Source: an uncultured Pseudoruegeria sp. (GTDB lineage Bacteria > Pseudomonadota > Alphaproteobacteria > Rhodobacterales > Rhodobacteraceae). Taken from it: DNA of 64,000 nucleotides. How positions within the stretch are numbered: the first letter of the stretch is position 1; every line of letters starts with the position of its first letter. The notes under the pieces were generated by a model. It did no database searches and had not been told where the DNA came from. It saw only the letters and a list, made by a program, of their open reading frames with translations. The translations under genes were made by a program, and so were the position numbers. The stretch is taken from assembly GCA_947498155.1 (NCBI GenBank), contig CANMJD010000003.1, positions 62,001 to 126,000 on the forward strand. The letters run 5' to 3'. Of the stretch, positions 26,683 to 35,860 are shown one piece after another.

Positions 26683-27507
26683 TTACCAGCCCAACGCCTT
26701 GCGCAGCATATTCAGCGCGACCAAGGTCAGGAACACCGCAAACACCCGCTTCAACGGTTTCGGGTCCATCGCATGGGCTAGTTTCACCCCATAAGGGGTG
26801 GTGATCAGGGTCATGGCGATGATGATGGCAAAGGTCGGCAAGTTGACCGCGCCAATGGTAAAGGGCGGGGCATTTTCAGGGGCGATATCAACAAACAGAA
26901 AACCGATCACCGATGGCACAGCGATGATTACGCCAAAGCCCGCGGCAGTGGCCACCGCACGGTGGATTGCCATGTTGTAAAGTGTCATCACCGGCACCCC
27001 GAAAGAGCCGCCGCCAATGCCCATCAACACCGACATAAACCCCAGCAGCGGCGACAGCATCGCCCGTTTTAAGCCCGTCGGCATCGCCTGCCCCAAGCGC
27101 CAATCTGCCTTGCCAAACCCCATATAGAGGCCAACAGTGATGCCCAGAACGCCAAATATCCCTTGTAAAACAATGGACCGTAAGCTTGAGACCGCCAACA
27201 TGCCAAGCACCGCCCCCAGCACAATGCCCGGTGCCCATGTTTTCAGAACCGTCCAGTCCACAGCCCCTTTTTTGTTGTGGCTATGCACAGACCGCAAAGA
27301 GGTGATCACAATGGTGGCCAAAGACGTCGCCAAGCAGATTTGCATCAACTGATCGCTGTCATATCCAAGGCTGCTAAACGCATAGAAAAACGCCGGTACA
27401 AGTACGATCCCGCCGCCGACCCCCAAAAGGCCGGATAGCACACCGGCAAATGCGCCAATCGCCAACAACAGGGCTACAAGCGGGATCAAGGCGGATATTT
27501 CAGGCAT
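26683..27507 (-). CDS. TauE/SafE family permease
   Basis: A 274-residue membrane protein with about eight helices and the family phrases FAGVLSGLLGVGGGIVLVPAFF near the start and LLGFMSVLMGIGGGSFGVPVMTLYNM in the middle; these glycine-rich repeats define the two halves. Members carry sulfite, sulfoacetate, taurine-derived anions or other organic acids out of or into the cell. The ATG at 27507 gives the usual start; an ATG 14 codons upstream is also possible and neither has a strong ribosome site. Substrate unknown. Confidence 0.87.
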   Translation of the reverse strand: MPEISALIPLVALLLAIGAFAGVLSGLLGVGGGIVLVPAFFYAFSSLGYDSDQLMQICLATSLATIVITSLRSVHSHNKKGAVDWTVLKTWAPGIVLGAVLGMLAVSSLRSIVLQGIFGVLGITVGLYMGFGKADWRLGQAMPTGLKRAMLSPLLGFMSVLMGIGGGSFGVPVMTLYNMAIHRAVATAAGFGVIIAVPSVIGFLFVDIAPENAPPFTIGAVNLPTFAIIIAMTLITTPYGVKLAHAMDPKPLKRVFAVFLTLVALNMLRKALGW

Positions 27508-27590
27508 TCGAAGGCTTTCTAAAGGTGGGGGTATGCGTGGCTCAGTCAATAGATAGCGCTGGTGGACTGCAAGCCTTGATTATGCAGCCG

Positions 27591-28595
27591 TTAGGCGGCC
27601 TGCGCCTGCACCGCCTGCAAGGCCTGCACCACAAGTCCGCGTCCCGCGCCGGGTTTATGTGCCCCTTCCGACAGAATGCGCCGCCACTGCCGCGCCCCCG
27701 GACGTCCGGCAAAAAGACCCAGCATATGACGACTGATACTGTTCAACCGCCCGCCGCTGGCAATATGCGCATCAATATAGGGCAGCATTTCTTGCACGAC
27801 CTGATCCGCCGTTTTCACTGATCCGGTGCCGAAAATACTCGCGTCGGCAGCCAATAGAATTTCGCTTGGCGTATGATAAGCGGCGCGTCCGATCATGACC
27901 CCGTCCAGACCATCCTGCAGAAAGGCTTCGGCCTGTTCCAACGAAGTTATTCCGCCATTCACAGAGATATGCAAATCGGGGAACCTGTCTTTCATCCGGC
28001 GCACCAGATCATAGTCCAAAGGCGGGATATCGCGGTTTTCCTTAGGGCTGAGCCCCTGAAGCCAGGCTTTGCGGGCGTGGATTTGCACGCGTTTTACCCC
28101 TGCGTCTGCCACCTTCTGTAGAAAATCAGGCAAGACGGTTTGAGGCTCCTGCTCATCCACACCGATCCGGCATTTCACCGTCACCTCCACGCGGGAGGCC
28201 GCGATCATCGCCGCCACACAGCGCGCCACCAAATCAGGTGATTCCATCAGAACCGCGCCGAAAAATCCCGATTGCACCCGATCCGACGGGCAGCCGACGT
28301 TCAGGTTCACCTCGTCATAGCCCCGATCACAGCAAATCTGTACCGCTTCGGCCAATTCCGCCGGATCAGAACCCCCAAGCTGCACGGCGACGGGGTGTTC
28401 AGCGGTGTTAAAGTCCAACAAATGATGTGCCCCGCCCCGCACCAATGCCGGTGCTGTGACCATTTCGGTATACAGCAGGGTATGATGGCTCATGAGCCGG
28501 TGCAGATAGCGGCAATGACGATCCGTCCAATCCATCATGGGCGCGACGGACAGGCGAGCGGCGCGTTTCACATCGGTTGTCATCTCGTTCATCAT
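27591..28595 (-). CDS. dusA: tRNA-dihydrouridine synthase DusA
   Basis: A 334-residue FMN enzyme that reduces uridine in the D-loop of tRNA. It has the TIM-barrel features of DusA: LSVAPMMDWTDRHCRYLHRLMS at the start, LNVGCPSDRVQSGFFGAVLM with the catalytic Cys, VKCRIGVDEQE, VQIHARKAWLQGLSPKENRD, and VNGGITSLEQA with GVMIGRAAY. The sequence MMDWTDRHCR and KAWLQGLSPKENR point to DusA rather than DusB or DusC. It faces ftsB across a 295-base gap. Confidence 0.93.
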   Translation of the reverse strand: MMNEMTTDVKRAARLSVAPMMDWTDRHCRYLHRLMSHHTLLYTEMVTAPALVRGGAHHLLDFNTAEHPVAVQLGGSDPAELAEAVQICCDRGYDEVNLNVGCPSDRVQSGFFGAVLMESPDLVARCVAAMIAASRVEVTVKCRIGVDEQEPQTVLPDFLQKVADAGVKRVQIHARKAWLQGLSPKENRDIPPLDYDLVRRMKDRFPDLHISVNGGITSLEQAEAFLQDGLDGVMIGRAAYHTPSEILLAADASIFGTGSVKTADQVVQEMLPYIDAHIASGGRLNSISRHMLGLFAGRPGARQWRRILSEGAHKPGAGRGLVVQALQAVQAQAA

Positions 28596-28746
28596 TCCCT
28601 GTCCCGCTTAGCCAGCACAGGCCGTTTCCCTGTGGATCGACCTACCTCTTTCAGCGCGCCCTCTATCATCCTTTATAGGCCGATTTCCATGACCAAAGAA
28701 CATGGGCTGGGTGATCAGGCGACCCCGACGCCACTACTGCCCCAGA

Positions 28747-28780
28747 TTTCAGTGCAAAAACGCCACAGAACGCACTGAAA
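28747..28780. promoter_or_regulatory. Perfect 9-bp inverted repeat between dusA and ftsB
   Basis: TTTCAGTGC (28747-28755) and GCACTGAAA (28772-28780) with a 16-base spacer lie in the 295-base divergent gap (28596-28890). No T-run follows on either strand, so an operator or RNA hairpin in a leader is more likely than a terminator. Nothing else was recognised in the gap. Confidence 0.4.
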
Positions 28781-28890
28781 CTGCGCCAAAAAATCCGACC
28801 TTGGGTGTTTTCGGGATTCACAGAAAGAATCACCTATGCCATAAAGGCTGAAAGCCATCCGAAACAGAGGTGGCACCGAGGCAGATAGCG

Positions 28891-29193
28891 ATGAACCAAA
28901 CCCACAAACGCCCCCATCTTGGGAATGTCTTCTTTTTTGGCATTGCCTTCACGCTGGCCAGCTATTTTTTGATTGCTGCGATTCAGGGCGATTACGGGGT
29001 GTTTCAACGGGTGCAAATTCAGGCGGAAAAAGAGCTGCTGACCAAGGAACTGGCCCAGTTGACCGCAGATGTTGCCGCCATCGAAAACAAAACCCGTCGC
29101 CTGTCGGATGCCTATCTCGACATTGATCTTCTGGATCAACAGGCCCGAGAGATTTTGGGTCTTGTCCGGATCGACGAAATCGTCATTCGCTAA
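28891..29193 (+). CDS. ftsB: FtsB/DivIC family septum protein
   Basis: A 100-residue bitopic protein: short basic cytoplasmic N-terminus, one membrane helix (VFFFGIAFTLASYFLIAAI), then a coiled coil (KELLTKELAQLTADVAAIENKTRRL) and a small C-terminal segment (YLDIDLLDQQAREILGLVRIDEIVI) with the LDxxARExLGLV pattern typical of FtsB/DivIC. It joins FtsL and FtsQ in the divisome. In alphaproteobacteria it is commonly located just before the pyruvate dehydrogenase genes, as seen here. Start at ATG 28891 gives the expected short N-terminus. Confidence 0.88.
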   Translation: MNQTHKRPHLGNVFFFGIAFTLASYFLIAAIQGDYGVFQRVQIQAEKELLTKELAQLTADVAAIENKTRRLSDAYLDIDLLDQQAREILGLVRIDEIVIR

Positions 29194-29242
29194 TCCCTTT
29201 GTAATTCTACTCGATTCCCGCCGCATCATCGGCTACCATATT

Positions 29243-29256
29243 GTTTAACGTTAAAC
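29243..29256. promoter_or_regulatory. Palindrome GTTTAACGTTAAAC upstream of pdhA
   Basis: A perfect 14-bp palindrome with a central CG, 30 bases before the pdhA start codon. Even-length palindromes with a central CG are typical of LacI-family operators. The regulator is not in the window. Confidence 0.5.
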
Positions 29257-29286
29257 TATCCCGTTGACCACTGGGGAGGAGAGCAG

Positions 29287-30282
29287 ATGGCTGCCCGTAA
29301 ATCCACTAAAAAACCCAATGTTTCTAAAGAGGAACTGCTGGAATACTACCGCGAGATGTTGTTGATCCGCCGATTCGAGGAAAAGGCCGGACAGCTATAT
29401 GGCATGGGGCTGATTGGTGGTTTTTGCCATCTGTATATCGGCCAGGAGGCGGTCATCGTCGGGGTTGAGGCCGCGACCGAAGAAGGCGACAAACGCGTTA
29501 CCTCCTATCGCGATCACGGTCATATGCTGGCCTGTGGCATGGACCCAAAAGGCGTGATGGCAGAGCTGACCGGCCGCGAGGGTGGCTATTCCAAAGGCAA
29601 GGGCGGCTCTATGCATATGTTTAGCAAAGAGAAGCATTTCTACGGCGGCCATGGCATTGTTGGGGCGCAGGTACCGATTGGTGCAGGGTTGGCTTTTGCC
29701 GATAAATACCTTGGCAATGACCGCGTTTCCTTTGCTTACTTCGGCGATGGTGCTGCCAATCAGGGGCAGATTTACGAGACCTTTAACATGGCCTCACTCT
29801 GGGATTTGCCGGTGATTTTTGTCATTGAAAACAACCAATACGCTATGGGCACCTCGCTGCAGCGCGGCTCTTCCACGCCCGAGCTTTACACCCGTGGTGC
29901 CGCATTCGGCATTCCGGGCGAGGCAGTGGACGGCATGGATGTGCTGGCGGTGAAAGCAGCGGCAGAAAAAGCCATCGCCCACTGCCGCTCGGGCAATGGC
30001 CCGTATATTCTGGAAATGAAAACTTACCGCTATCGCGGCCACTCGATGTCAGATCCTGCCAAATACCGGACCCGCGACGAGGTGCAGAAAATCCGCGAGG
30101 AACGGGATGCCATCGAACATGTGCGCGAGCTGTTGCTGACCGGCAAACATGCGACCGAGGACGATCTGAAGACGATCGACAAAGAGATCAAAGCCATCGT
30201 TAATGAATCGGCTGAATATGCCAAAGAAAGCCCCGAACCGGCGCTTGAAGAGCTTTGGACAGACATTTACGCCGACGCGTAA
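29287..30282 (+). CDS. pdhA: Pyruvate dehydrogenase E1 alpha subunit
   Basis: A 331-residue subunit with the thiamine diphosphate motif GDGAANQGQIYETFNMASLWDLPVIFVIENN (about 156-186) and phosphorylation-loop-like text RYRGHSMSDPAKYRT (about 244-258). With PdhB it decarboxylates pyruvate and transfers the acetyl group to lipoyl groups. GGGGAGGAG gives a strong ribosome site. First gene of pdhABC, spaced 27 and 11 bases from its partners. Length is normal. Confidence 0.97.
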   Translation: MAARKSTKKPNVSKEELLEYYREMLLIRRFEEKAGQLYGMGLIGGFCHLYIGQEAVIVGVEAATEEGDKRVTSYRDHGHMLACGMDPKGVMAELTGREGGYSKGKGGSMHMFSKEKHFYGGHGIVGAQVPIGAGLAFADKYLGNDRVSFAYFGDGAANQGQIYETFNMASLWDLPVIFVIENNQYAMGTSLQRGSSTPELYTRGAAFGIPGEAVDGMDVLAVKAAAEKAIAHCRSGNGPYILEMKTYRYRGHSMSDPAKYRTRDEVQKIREERDAIEHVRELLLTGKHATEDDLKTIDKEIKAIVNESAEYAKESPEPALEELWTDIYADA

Positions 30283-30309
30283 GACACAGAAAAGACGGAG
30301 AAATCAAAG

Positions 30310-31680
30310 ATGGCAACCGAAATTCTGATGCCCGCGCTATCCCCCACCATGGAAGAAGGCACTTTGGCCAAATGGTTGGTCAAAGAGGGCGACACTGTCA
30401 CGTCAGGCGATATTCTGGCGGAAATTGAAACCGATAAGGCCACTATGGAATTTGAGGCCGTGGACGAAGGGATCATCGGCAAAATCCTGATTGCCGATGG
30501 CACCGAAGGCGTGGCGGTGAATACGGCCATCGCGGTCCTTCTGGAGGAAGGCGAGGATATCAACGCCCTGCCCGCCGCAACCGATGCTCCGGCTGCTGCG
30601 GCTGAACCGGAGCAGACCGCCGCCCCTCAGCCCGCCGCTGCCGCTGCACCTGCCGTGCCAATCGCCAATCTGGAGCCGGATTACCCCGAAGGCACGGAAA
30701 TGAAAAAAACCACAGTGCGCGAGGCTCTGCGTGACGCCATGGCCGAGGAAATGCGGGCCGATGAAACCGTCTATCTGATGGGTGAGGAAGTCGCGGAATA
30801 TCAAGGCGCTTATAAGGTATCGCAAGGCTTGCTCGATGAATTTGGCAGCCGTCGGGTGATTGATACCCCAATCACTGAACATGGCTTTGCCGGTATCGCG
30901 GTTGGCGCTGCCTTTGGCGGGTTAAAACCGATTGTCGAATTCATGACCTTCAACTTTGCCATGCAGGCGATGGACCAGATCATCAACTCTGCCGCCAAAA
31001 CGCTGTATATGTCCGGCGGTCAGATGGGCGCGCCGATGGTGTTTCGCGGACCCAATGGAGCCGCCGCGCGTGTCGGTGCGCAGCATTCGCAGGATTACGC
31101 CGCCTGGTATGCCCATATTCCAGGTTTGAAAGTGGTGATGCCCTATTCGGCGGCCGATGCAAAAGGCTTGTTGAAATCGGCAATCCGCGACCCCAATCCG
31201 GTGATCTTCCTTGAGAATGAAATCCTTTATGGCAAATCCTTTGATGTGCCTGTGCTGGATGATTTCACCATTGAATTCGGCAAGGCGCGCGTCTGGCGCG
31301 AAGGCAGTGACGTGACGCTCGTGTCCTTTGGCATCGGCATGCAATATGCGCTGGAGGCCGCGGATAAGCTCGCCACCGAAGGCATTTCCGCCGAAGTGAT
31401 CGATCTGCGCACCCTGCGCCCGATTGACTATGACACGGTGCTGGCTTCGGTGATGAAAACCAACCGCTGCGTCACCATTGAAGAAGGCTTCCCGGTGGCC
31501 TCTATCGGCAACCATCTGTCGGCCACGATCATGGAGCGCGCCTTTGACTATCTGGACGCACCGGTGATCAACTGCACTGGCAAGGATGTGCCAATGCCCT
31601 ATGCTGCAAATCTTGAAAAACTGGCCCTGATCACCACTGATGAAGTGATTGCAGCGGTCAAAAAAGTGACCTACCGCTAA
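30310..31680 (+). CDS. pdhB: Pyruvate dehydrogenase E1 beta with N-terminal lipoyl domain
   Basis: A 456-residue protein. Residues 1-83 are a lipoyl domain with the lipoylation site [11 protein letters not shown], followed by an Ala/Pro linker (about 95-118). The rest is the E1 beta transketolase-like domain ([56 protein letters not shown]). The extra lipoyl domain on E1 beta is known from alphaproteobacteria. The domain is nearly identical in protein sequence to that of pdhC next door. Confidence 0.97.
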   Translation: MATEILMPALSPTMEEGTLAKWLVKEGDTVTSGDILAEIETDKATMEFEAVDEGIIGKILIADGTEGVAVNTAIAVLLEEGEDINALPAATDAPAAAAEPEQTAAPQPAAAAAPAVPIANLEPDYPEGTEMKKTTVREALRDAMAEEMRADETVYLMGEEVAEYQGAYKVSQGLLDEFGSRRVIDTPITEHGFAGIAVGAAFGGLKPIVEFMTFNFAMQAMDQIINSAAKTLYMSGGQMGAPMVFRGPNGAAARVGAQHSQDYAAWYAHIPGLKVVMPYSAADAKGLLKSAIRDPNPVIFLENEILYGKSFDVPVLDDFTIEFGKARVWREGSDVTLVSFGIGMQYALEAADKLATEGISAEVIDLRTLRPIDYDTVLASVMKTNRCVTIEEGFPVASIGNHLSATIMERAFDYLDAPVINCTGKDVPMPYAANLEKLALITTDEVIAAVKKVTYR

Positions 31681-31691
31681 GGAGAGAGACC

Positions 31692-32987
31692 ATGGCTACC
31701 GAAATCTTAATGCCCGCGCTTTCCCCGACGATGGAGGAAGGCACATTGGCAAAATGGCTTGTAAAAGAAGGCGATACGGTCGCTTCCGGTGATTTACTGG
31801 CCGAGATTGAAACCGATAAGGCGACGATGGAATTCGAGGCTGTCGACGAGGGTGTCATCGGCAAACTGCTGGTGGCCGAGGGCAGCGAAGGCGTAAAAGT
31901 CAACGTCGCGATTGCGATACTGCTGGAAGAAGGCGAAGACGCCAGCGCGATCGCTACGGCCTCTTCCCCCGCAAGTGCCGCCCCTGCGCCAAGCGAAACG
32001 GCACCTGCCGCCGCAGCCCCTGCCCCTGCCGCCGCTCCAGCCCCGACGGCCAATGATGGCAGCCGGATTTTCGCCACCCCGCTAGCGCGCCGGATCGCTG
32101 CTGACAAAGGGTTAGATCTAAGCCAGATCAAAGGCTCCGGCCCTCATGGCCGCATCATCAAGGCAGACGTTGAAGGCGCAACGGCGACAGCCCCTGCACC
32201 GGCAGCGAAAGCGCCACCGGCCAAATCCGAAACCGCCGCGCCTGCCCTTGCCAGTGGTCCGTCCACAGATGCGGTGGCGAAAATGTATGCCGACCGTGAG
32301 TACGAAGAAGTGCCGCTGGATGGCATGCGCAAAACCATTGCCGCCCGCCTGACCGAGGCCAAGCAAAGCATTCCGCATTTCTATCTGCGCCGCGACATAC
32401 AGCTTGATGCGTTACTCGCCTTCCGCAGCGATCTGAACAAAAAGCTCGCCGCGCGGGATGTGAAGCTCTCGGTCAATGACTTCATCATCAAGGCCTGTGC
32501 GATTGCCCTGCAACAAGAACCGGACGCCAATGCAGTCTGGGCCGGTGATCGGGTGTTTAAGCTCAAACCCTCCGATGTCGCCGTCGCTGTGGCGATTGAA
32601 GGCGGGCTGTTTACCCCTGTGCTGCGCGATTCAGAAATGAAATCGCTTTCGGCCCTGTCTGCGGAAATGAAGGATCTGGCCAGCCGTGCACGCGACCGAA
32701 AACTCGCCCCCCATGAATATCAGGGCGGCAGCTTTGCAATCTCGAACCTCGGCATGTTCGGCATTGATAATTTTGACGCGGTGATCAACCCGCCCCATGC
32801 GGCCATTCTGGCGGTCGGCGCGGGTAAAAAGCAACCCGTCGTTGGTGAGGATGGCGCCCTTGCCGTGGCCACCGTCATGAGCGTGACCCTCTCTGTGGAT
32901 CATCGGGTGATCGACGGAGCGCTGGCGGCGAAACTGCTACAAGCTATTGTAGATAATCTGGAAAATCCGCTTTTGATGCTGGCCTAA
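31692..32987 (+). CDS. pdhC: Dihydrolipoamide acetyltransferase (E2 of pyruvate dehydrogenase)
   Basis: A 431-residue E2: lipoyl domain (1-83, [11 protein letters not shown]), Ala/Pro linker, peripheral subunit-binding domain ([35 protein letters not shown], about 119-153), a second Ala/Pro linker, and the acetyltransferase core with catalytic [16 protein letters not shown] near the C-terminus. It forms the core of the pyruvate dehydrogenase complex and hands the acetyl group to CoA. No E3 (lpd) gene follows; a terminator does. Confidence 0.97.
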   Translation: MATEILMPALSPTMEEGTLAKWLVKEGDTVASGDLLAEIETDKATMEFEAVDEGVIGKLLVAEGSEGVKVNVAIAILLEEGEDASAIATASSPASAAPAPSETAPAAAAPAPAAAPAPTANDGSRIFATPLARRIAADKGLDLSQIKGSGPHGRIIKADVEGATATAPAPAAKAPPAKSETAAPALASGPSTDAVAKMYADREYEEVPLDGMRKTIAARLTEAKQSIPHFYLRRDIQLDALLAFRSDLNKKLAARDVKLSVNDFIIKACAIALQQEPDANAVWAGDRVFKLKPSDVAVAVAIEGGLFTPVLRDSEMKSLSALSAEMKDLASRARDRKLAPHEYQGGSFAISNLGMFGIDNFDAVINPPHAAILAVGAGKKQPVVGEDGALAVATVMSVTLSVDHRVIDGALAAKLLQAIVDNLENPLLMLA

Positions 32988-33014
32988 ACAGCCCAAGTAT
33001 CAAAACGACAGTTA

Positions 33015-33044
33015 AACGCCTGCCCTTTTCGGGTGGGCGTTTTG
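33015..33044 (+). terminator. Terminator after pdhC
   Basis: AACGCCTGCCC (33015-33025) pairs over 11 bp, with two G-U pairs, to GGGTGGGCGTT (33031-33041), followed by TTTG. Confidence 0.8.
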
Positions 33045-33045
33045 C

Positions 33046-33696
33046 TTAAGTTGGTTTGGATTTGTGACGCGGTTTTCGGACTTTGCGGTTCGGTGCAGGC
33101 TTATTGCGCGGCCTAAAATCAGCCCGTGGGTCGGGCATCTCTGGCACCTCTTCTTCACGCCAGTTGCCATTCTGCAAACCATCAATCGTCCACGTCCCGA
33201 TGCGATAGCGGATCAAGCGCAGCGTCGGGCAGCCCACCGCTGCCGTCATCCGCCGAACCTGCCGGTTGCGCCCCTCTGAAATGGTGATCTGTAACCAGCT
33301 ATCGGGCACCGATTTGCGAAACCGGACCGGCGGAGTACGCGGCCACAGCCCTTCGGGTTCCTTTATCCGCATAATTTTGGCTGAACGCGTCACCCCGTCT
33401 TTCAGCACCACACCGTTGCGCAATTGGTCCAGTTGCGCATCACTCGGGCGGCCTTCCACCTGCACCCAATAGCTCTTGGACATCTTGTTTTTCGGATGGC
33501 TGATTTTGGCCTGCAAGCGTCCATCATCGGTCAGTAGCAAAAGCCCCTCGCTGTCCCGATCCAATCGACCAGCCGCGTAAACATCCGGAATATTTATGTA
33601 ATTTGACAGCGTTTCACGGTCAGAGGCCTCACTCCCCTTGTCGGTAAACTGCGATAGCACATTAAACGGTTTGTTAAACAGGATCAGACGGCTCAT
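33046..33696 (-). CDS. rluE: 23S rRNA pseudouridine synthase, RluE-like
   Basis: A 216-residue enzyme of the RsuA family lacking the S4 domain. It has the catalytic motif AAGRLDRDSEGLLLLTDDG (Asp in RLDRDS), YWVQVEGRP, and the C-terminal EGRNRQVRRMTAAVGCPTLRLIRYRIG. The text LILFNKPFNVLSQFTD, LWPRTPPVRFRKSVPDSWLQITI is closest to RluE, which modifies U2457 of 23S rRNA. A basic tail (RNKPAPNRKVRKPRHKSKPT) follows. Start ATG 33696; ten upstream codons are open but unneeded. Confidence 0.88.
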   Translation of the reverse strand: MSRLILFNKPFNVLSQFTDKGSEASDRETLSNYINIPDVYAAGRLDRDSEGLLLLTDDGRLQAKISHPKNKMSKSYWVQVEGRPSDAQLDQLRNGVVLKDGVTRSAKIMRIKEPEGLWPRTPPVRFRKSVPDSWLQITISEGRNRQVRRMTAAVGCPTLRLIRYRIGTWTIDGLQNGNWREEEVPEMPDPRADFRPRNKPAPNRKVRKPRHKSKPT

Positions 33697-33782
33697 CGGG
33701 CTTTGTCTAACCTCCCTGCCCTTCAAGGCAACAAAAACCCCGCCAAGGCCTGCGAGGTTTTCTCATTCTATGAACCGGAACG

Positions 33783-34598
33783 TCAGCCGCCGTGGCAGTC
33801 TCGGATCAATTGATCCATCATTTGCGACGGCTGATCACAGCCCGCTTCGCCGACGATTTTCGCTGGCACACCGGCCACGGTGGAACAGGGCGGCACCTCT
33901 TGCAGCACCACAGAACCCGCCGCGATACGCGAGCAATGACCAACACGGATATTGCCAAGCACCTTGGCCCCCGCCCCGATCAGCACCCCGTCTTCGATCT
34001 TAGGATGGCGGTCATCGTCTTCTTTGCCAGTACCACCCAGCGTCACCGAATGCAGCATAGAGACGTTATCGCCGACCACTGCCGTTTCACCGATGACGAT
34101 AGAATGGGCATGGTCGATCATGATGCCCCGGCCAATACGGGCCGCAGGGTGGATATCCACCCCAAAGCATTCCGACACCCGCATCTGGATAAAACTGGCG
34201 AAATCCTTGCGCCCCTGCTGCCAGAGCCAATGCCCGATACGATAGGCCTGAATGGCTTGGAAGCCTTTGAAAAATAACAAAGGTTGCAGCATGCGATGGC
34301 AAGCAGGATCACGTTCGACCACAGCCACAATATCTGCCCGTGCAGCGGCCCCGATGCTCGGATCGCTGTCATAGGCTTCATCGGCGATTTCACGTAGGAT
34401 TTGCTCGCTCATTTCGGTCGAGGCCAGTTTGCTGGCAATGCGATAGGCCAGCGCACGCTCCAAAGTGTCGTGGTGCAGGACACAGGAATGCACAAGCCCG
34501 CCCAAAAGCGGTTCCTGACTAACCGTATCGCGAGCTTCGTCCCGAATACGACGCCAAACCGGATCGATCTTGGCAAGGTTTCTTTGTCTCTCAGCCAT
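33783..34598 (-). CDS. cysE: Serine O-acetyltransferase
   Basis: A 271-residue enzyme: N-terminal helical domain (DPVWRRIRDEARDTVSQEPLLGGLVHSCVL) and a left-handed beta helix of hexapeptide repeats (ASFIQMRVSECFGVDIHPAARIGRGIMIDHAHSIVIGETAVVGD). The DHAH and HSVTLGGTG motifs supply catalytic residues. It makes O-acetylserine, the precursor of cysteine, from serine and acetyl-CoA. The C-terminal tail ends in GG rather than the Ile that CysK recognises in E. coli CysE. It lies immediately beyond the 3' end of the GTA cluster on the same strand. Confidence 0.95.
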   Translation of the reverse strand: MAERQRNLAKIDPVWRRIRDEARDTVSQEPLLGGLVHSCVLHHDTLERALAYRIASKLASTEMSEQILREIADEAYDSDPSIGAAARADIVAVVERDPACHRMLQPLLFFKGFQAIQAYRIGHWLWQQGRKDFASFIQMRVSECFGVDIHPAARIGRGIMIDHAHSIVIGETAVVGDNVSMLHSVTLGGTGKEDDDRHPKIEDGVLIGAGAKVLGNIRVGHCSRIAAGSVVLQEVPPCSTVAGVPAKIVGEAGCDQPSQMMDQLIRDCHGG

Positions 34599-34773
34599 GG
34601 CAGCTTTCCTTGTTGCTGGGACCACCCTACACCAGATAGGCAATTGCCTCCAAGTTCAAAGGCGTGATGCCACATATTCGTGACATGAATGACTCGCAAT
34701 CAGAAAACGCTCATGTGTTTTGGCCATAGGGAGGGGCTGAAACAAGTCGGGCGATGCGCCGGACCTAATTATC

Positions 34774-34805
34774 GGTAACTAATGACAAAACAATGATGAG
34801 TTACC
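34774..34805 (-). terminator. Weak hairpin at the 3' end of the GTA cluster
   Basis: GGTAACT and AGTTACC arms (34774-34780, 34799-34805) form a 7-bp stem that touches the last stop codon. No clear T-run follows, so its role as terminator is uncertain. Confidence 0.35.
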
Positions 34806-35150
34806 TTACACCGCCCCGTCGCGTGTCGGGTGGTGTGTCCGTCCTGCGCGCACATCGGGGAATTGCATCTTCAAGAGTGCCGCAAGAAACACCGTAGTGG
34901 CATGACAGACCGCAGGGTCATCAAAACTCCAGTTGCGCCTGCGTTTACGACAGCCCTGCCGCGCCAATGCCGCCGCCATTAGGCTGCCGTTCCCCCATTC
35001 GGGATGCTGGCGTTTTCGCACCCGTACAACTTCCATTGCGGTATTGGCACAGGCTATTAAATCCTGCGCCGCAGCCGCGCGTTCTGCTGACGGCAACGGG
35101 ACAAGCACATCCAAAACAGCCAGTAGATCATCGCTGCGCACCGGCCGCAT
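34806..35150 (-). CDS. Small protein trailing the GTA cluster
   Basis: A 114-residue mainly helical protein (LLAVLDVLVPLPSAERAAAAQDLIACANTAMEVVRVRKRQHPEWGNGSLMAAALARQG) with a basic middle (CRKRRRNWSF). I recall similar small genes following g15 in other roseobacter genomes but cannot name a function. Its ATG overlaps the stop of the DUF2793 gene by one base (TGATG), so translation is coupled to the GTA messenger. It is the last gene of the run. Confidence 0.7.
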   Translation of the reverse strand: MRPVRSDDLLAVLDVLVPLPSAERAAAAQDLIACANTAMEVVRVRKRQHPEWGNGSLMAAALARQGCRKRRRNWSFDDPAVCHATTVFLAALLKMQFPDVRAGRTHHPTRDGAV

Positions 35151-35860
35151 CAGATCGAGGGATACTCGATTTCCAGCACATGCAGCGACAGGCGGACCGT
35201 ACCAGCGGCAAAATCCCCGCTATCCGGGGTCAACAGCAGCGGGGTTGCACTGTAATAGGTCGTCGGGCTGCCCAGCATGCCCTTGATCCACGATCCCTGT
35301 GCGATCCCCAATCCGCTACCGAACTGTGTATTTGATCCGCTCACCCCCAGTGAAAAAGTGCTTAAGGTGCCGCTAATCGTATCCGTGACAATACCGCTGA
35401 CGCCAAAAATCATGGCACCGGCCGGTATATTCACCACGGTTTGCGACGTGCTCCCTGCGGTGATGATGTGGTCAAACTCCAACACGCGCATACTGGTGCG
35501 CGCGCCATTGGCAGAACGCGCAACCGCATTCAGCACCCATCCACCCGCCCGATAGACCGCTTCAGAGGCCTGATCTATGACATAGGCCCGCCAGCCTTCG
35601 CCAGGGGTCGCAAACACCCAGCCTTCGTTGACAAATATCGCCACAGCCCCCTCTTGCAGCGCCCATTCATTCGTTGCACCGGAGGGGATGCCATAACAGT
35701 CCCCTTCATCAGGCAGCGCCGGCGGCGTGCCGATGGTCACCGATTGCAAGGCCAGATGCACCAAACCATCCAGACGCGCCAAGGAGTCATTGACGGTTAC
35801 ATGTTTCTGCGCCTGAGAGGCCGCCAGAAAGGGGAGTGACAGGCGGGGTGAGTTATCCAT
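35150..35860 (-). CDS. DUF2793 protein, likely GTA/phage fibre or spike component
   Basis: A 236-residue protein. Residues about 1-95 form the DUF2793 domain (SPRLSLPFLAASQAQKHVTVNDSLARLDGLVHLALQS, GDCYGIPSGATNEWALQEGAVAIFVNEGWVFATPGEGWRAYVIDQ), which in phage and GTA proteins is linked to exterior fibres or spikes. The remainder (about 100-236) is beta-rich and low in charge, like a receptor-binding tip. Its start overlaps the end of g15 by eight bases. A host-surface adhesion role is inference from domain and position. Confidence 0.75.
   Translation of the reverse strand: MDNSPRLSLPFLAASQAQKHVTVNDSLARLDGLVHLALQSVTIGTPPALPDEGDCYGIPSGATNEWALQEGAVAIFVNEGWVFATPGEGWRAYVIDQASEAVYRAGGWVLNAVARSANGARTSMRVLEFDHIITAGSTSQTVVNIPAGAMIFGVSGIVTDTISGTLSTFSLGVSGSNTQFGSGLGIAQGSWIKGMLGSPTTYYSATPLLLTPDSGDFAAGTVRLSLHVLEIEYPSI

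Noticed and set aside
28690-28779. A 29-codon frame (MTKEHGLGDQATPTPLL...) in the dusA-ftsB gap
   Set aside because: No ribosome site and no membrane or domain character; it also runs into an inverted repeat.
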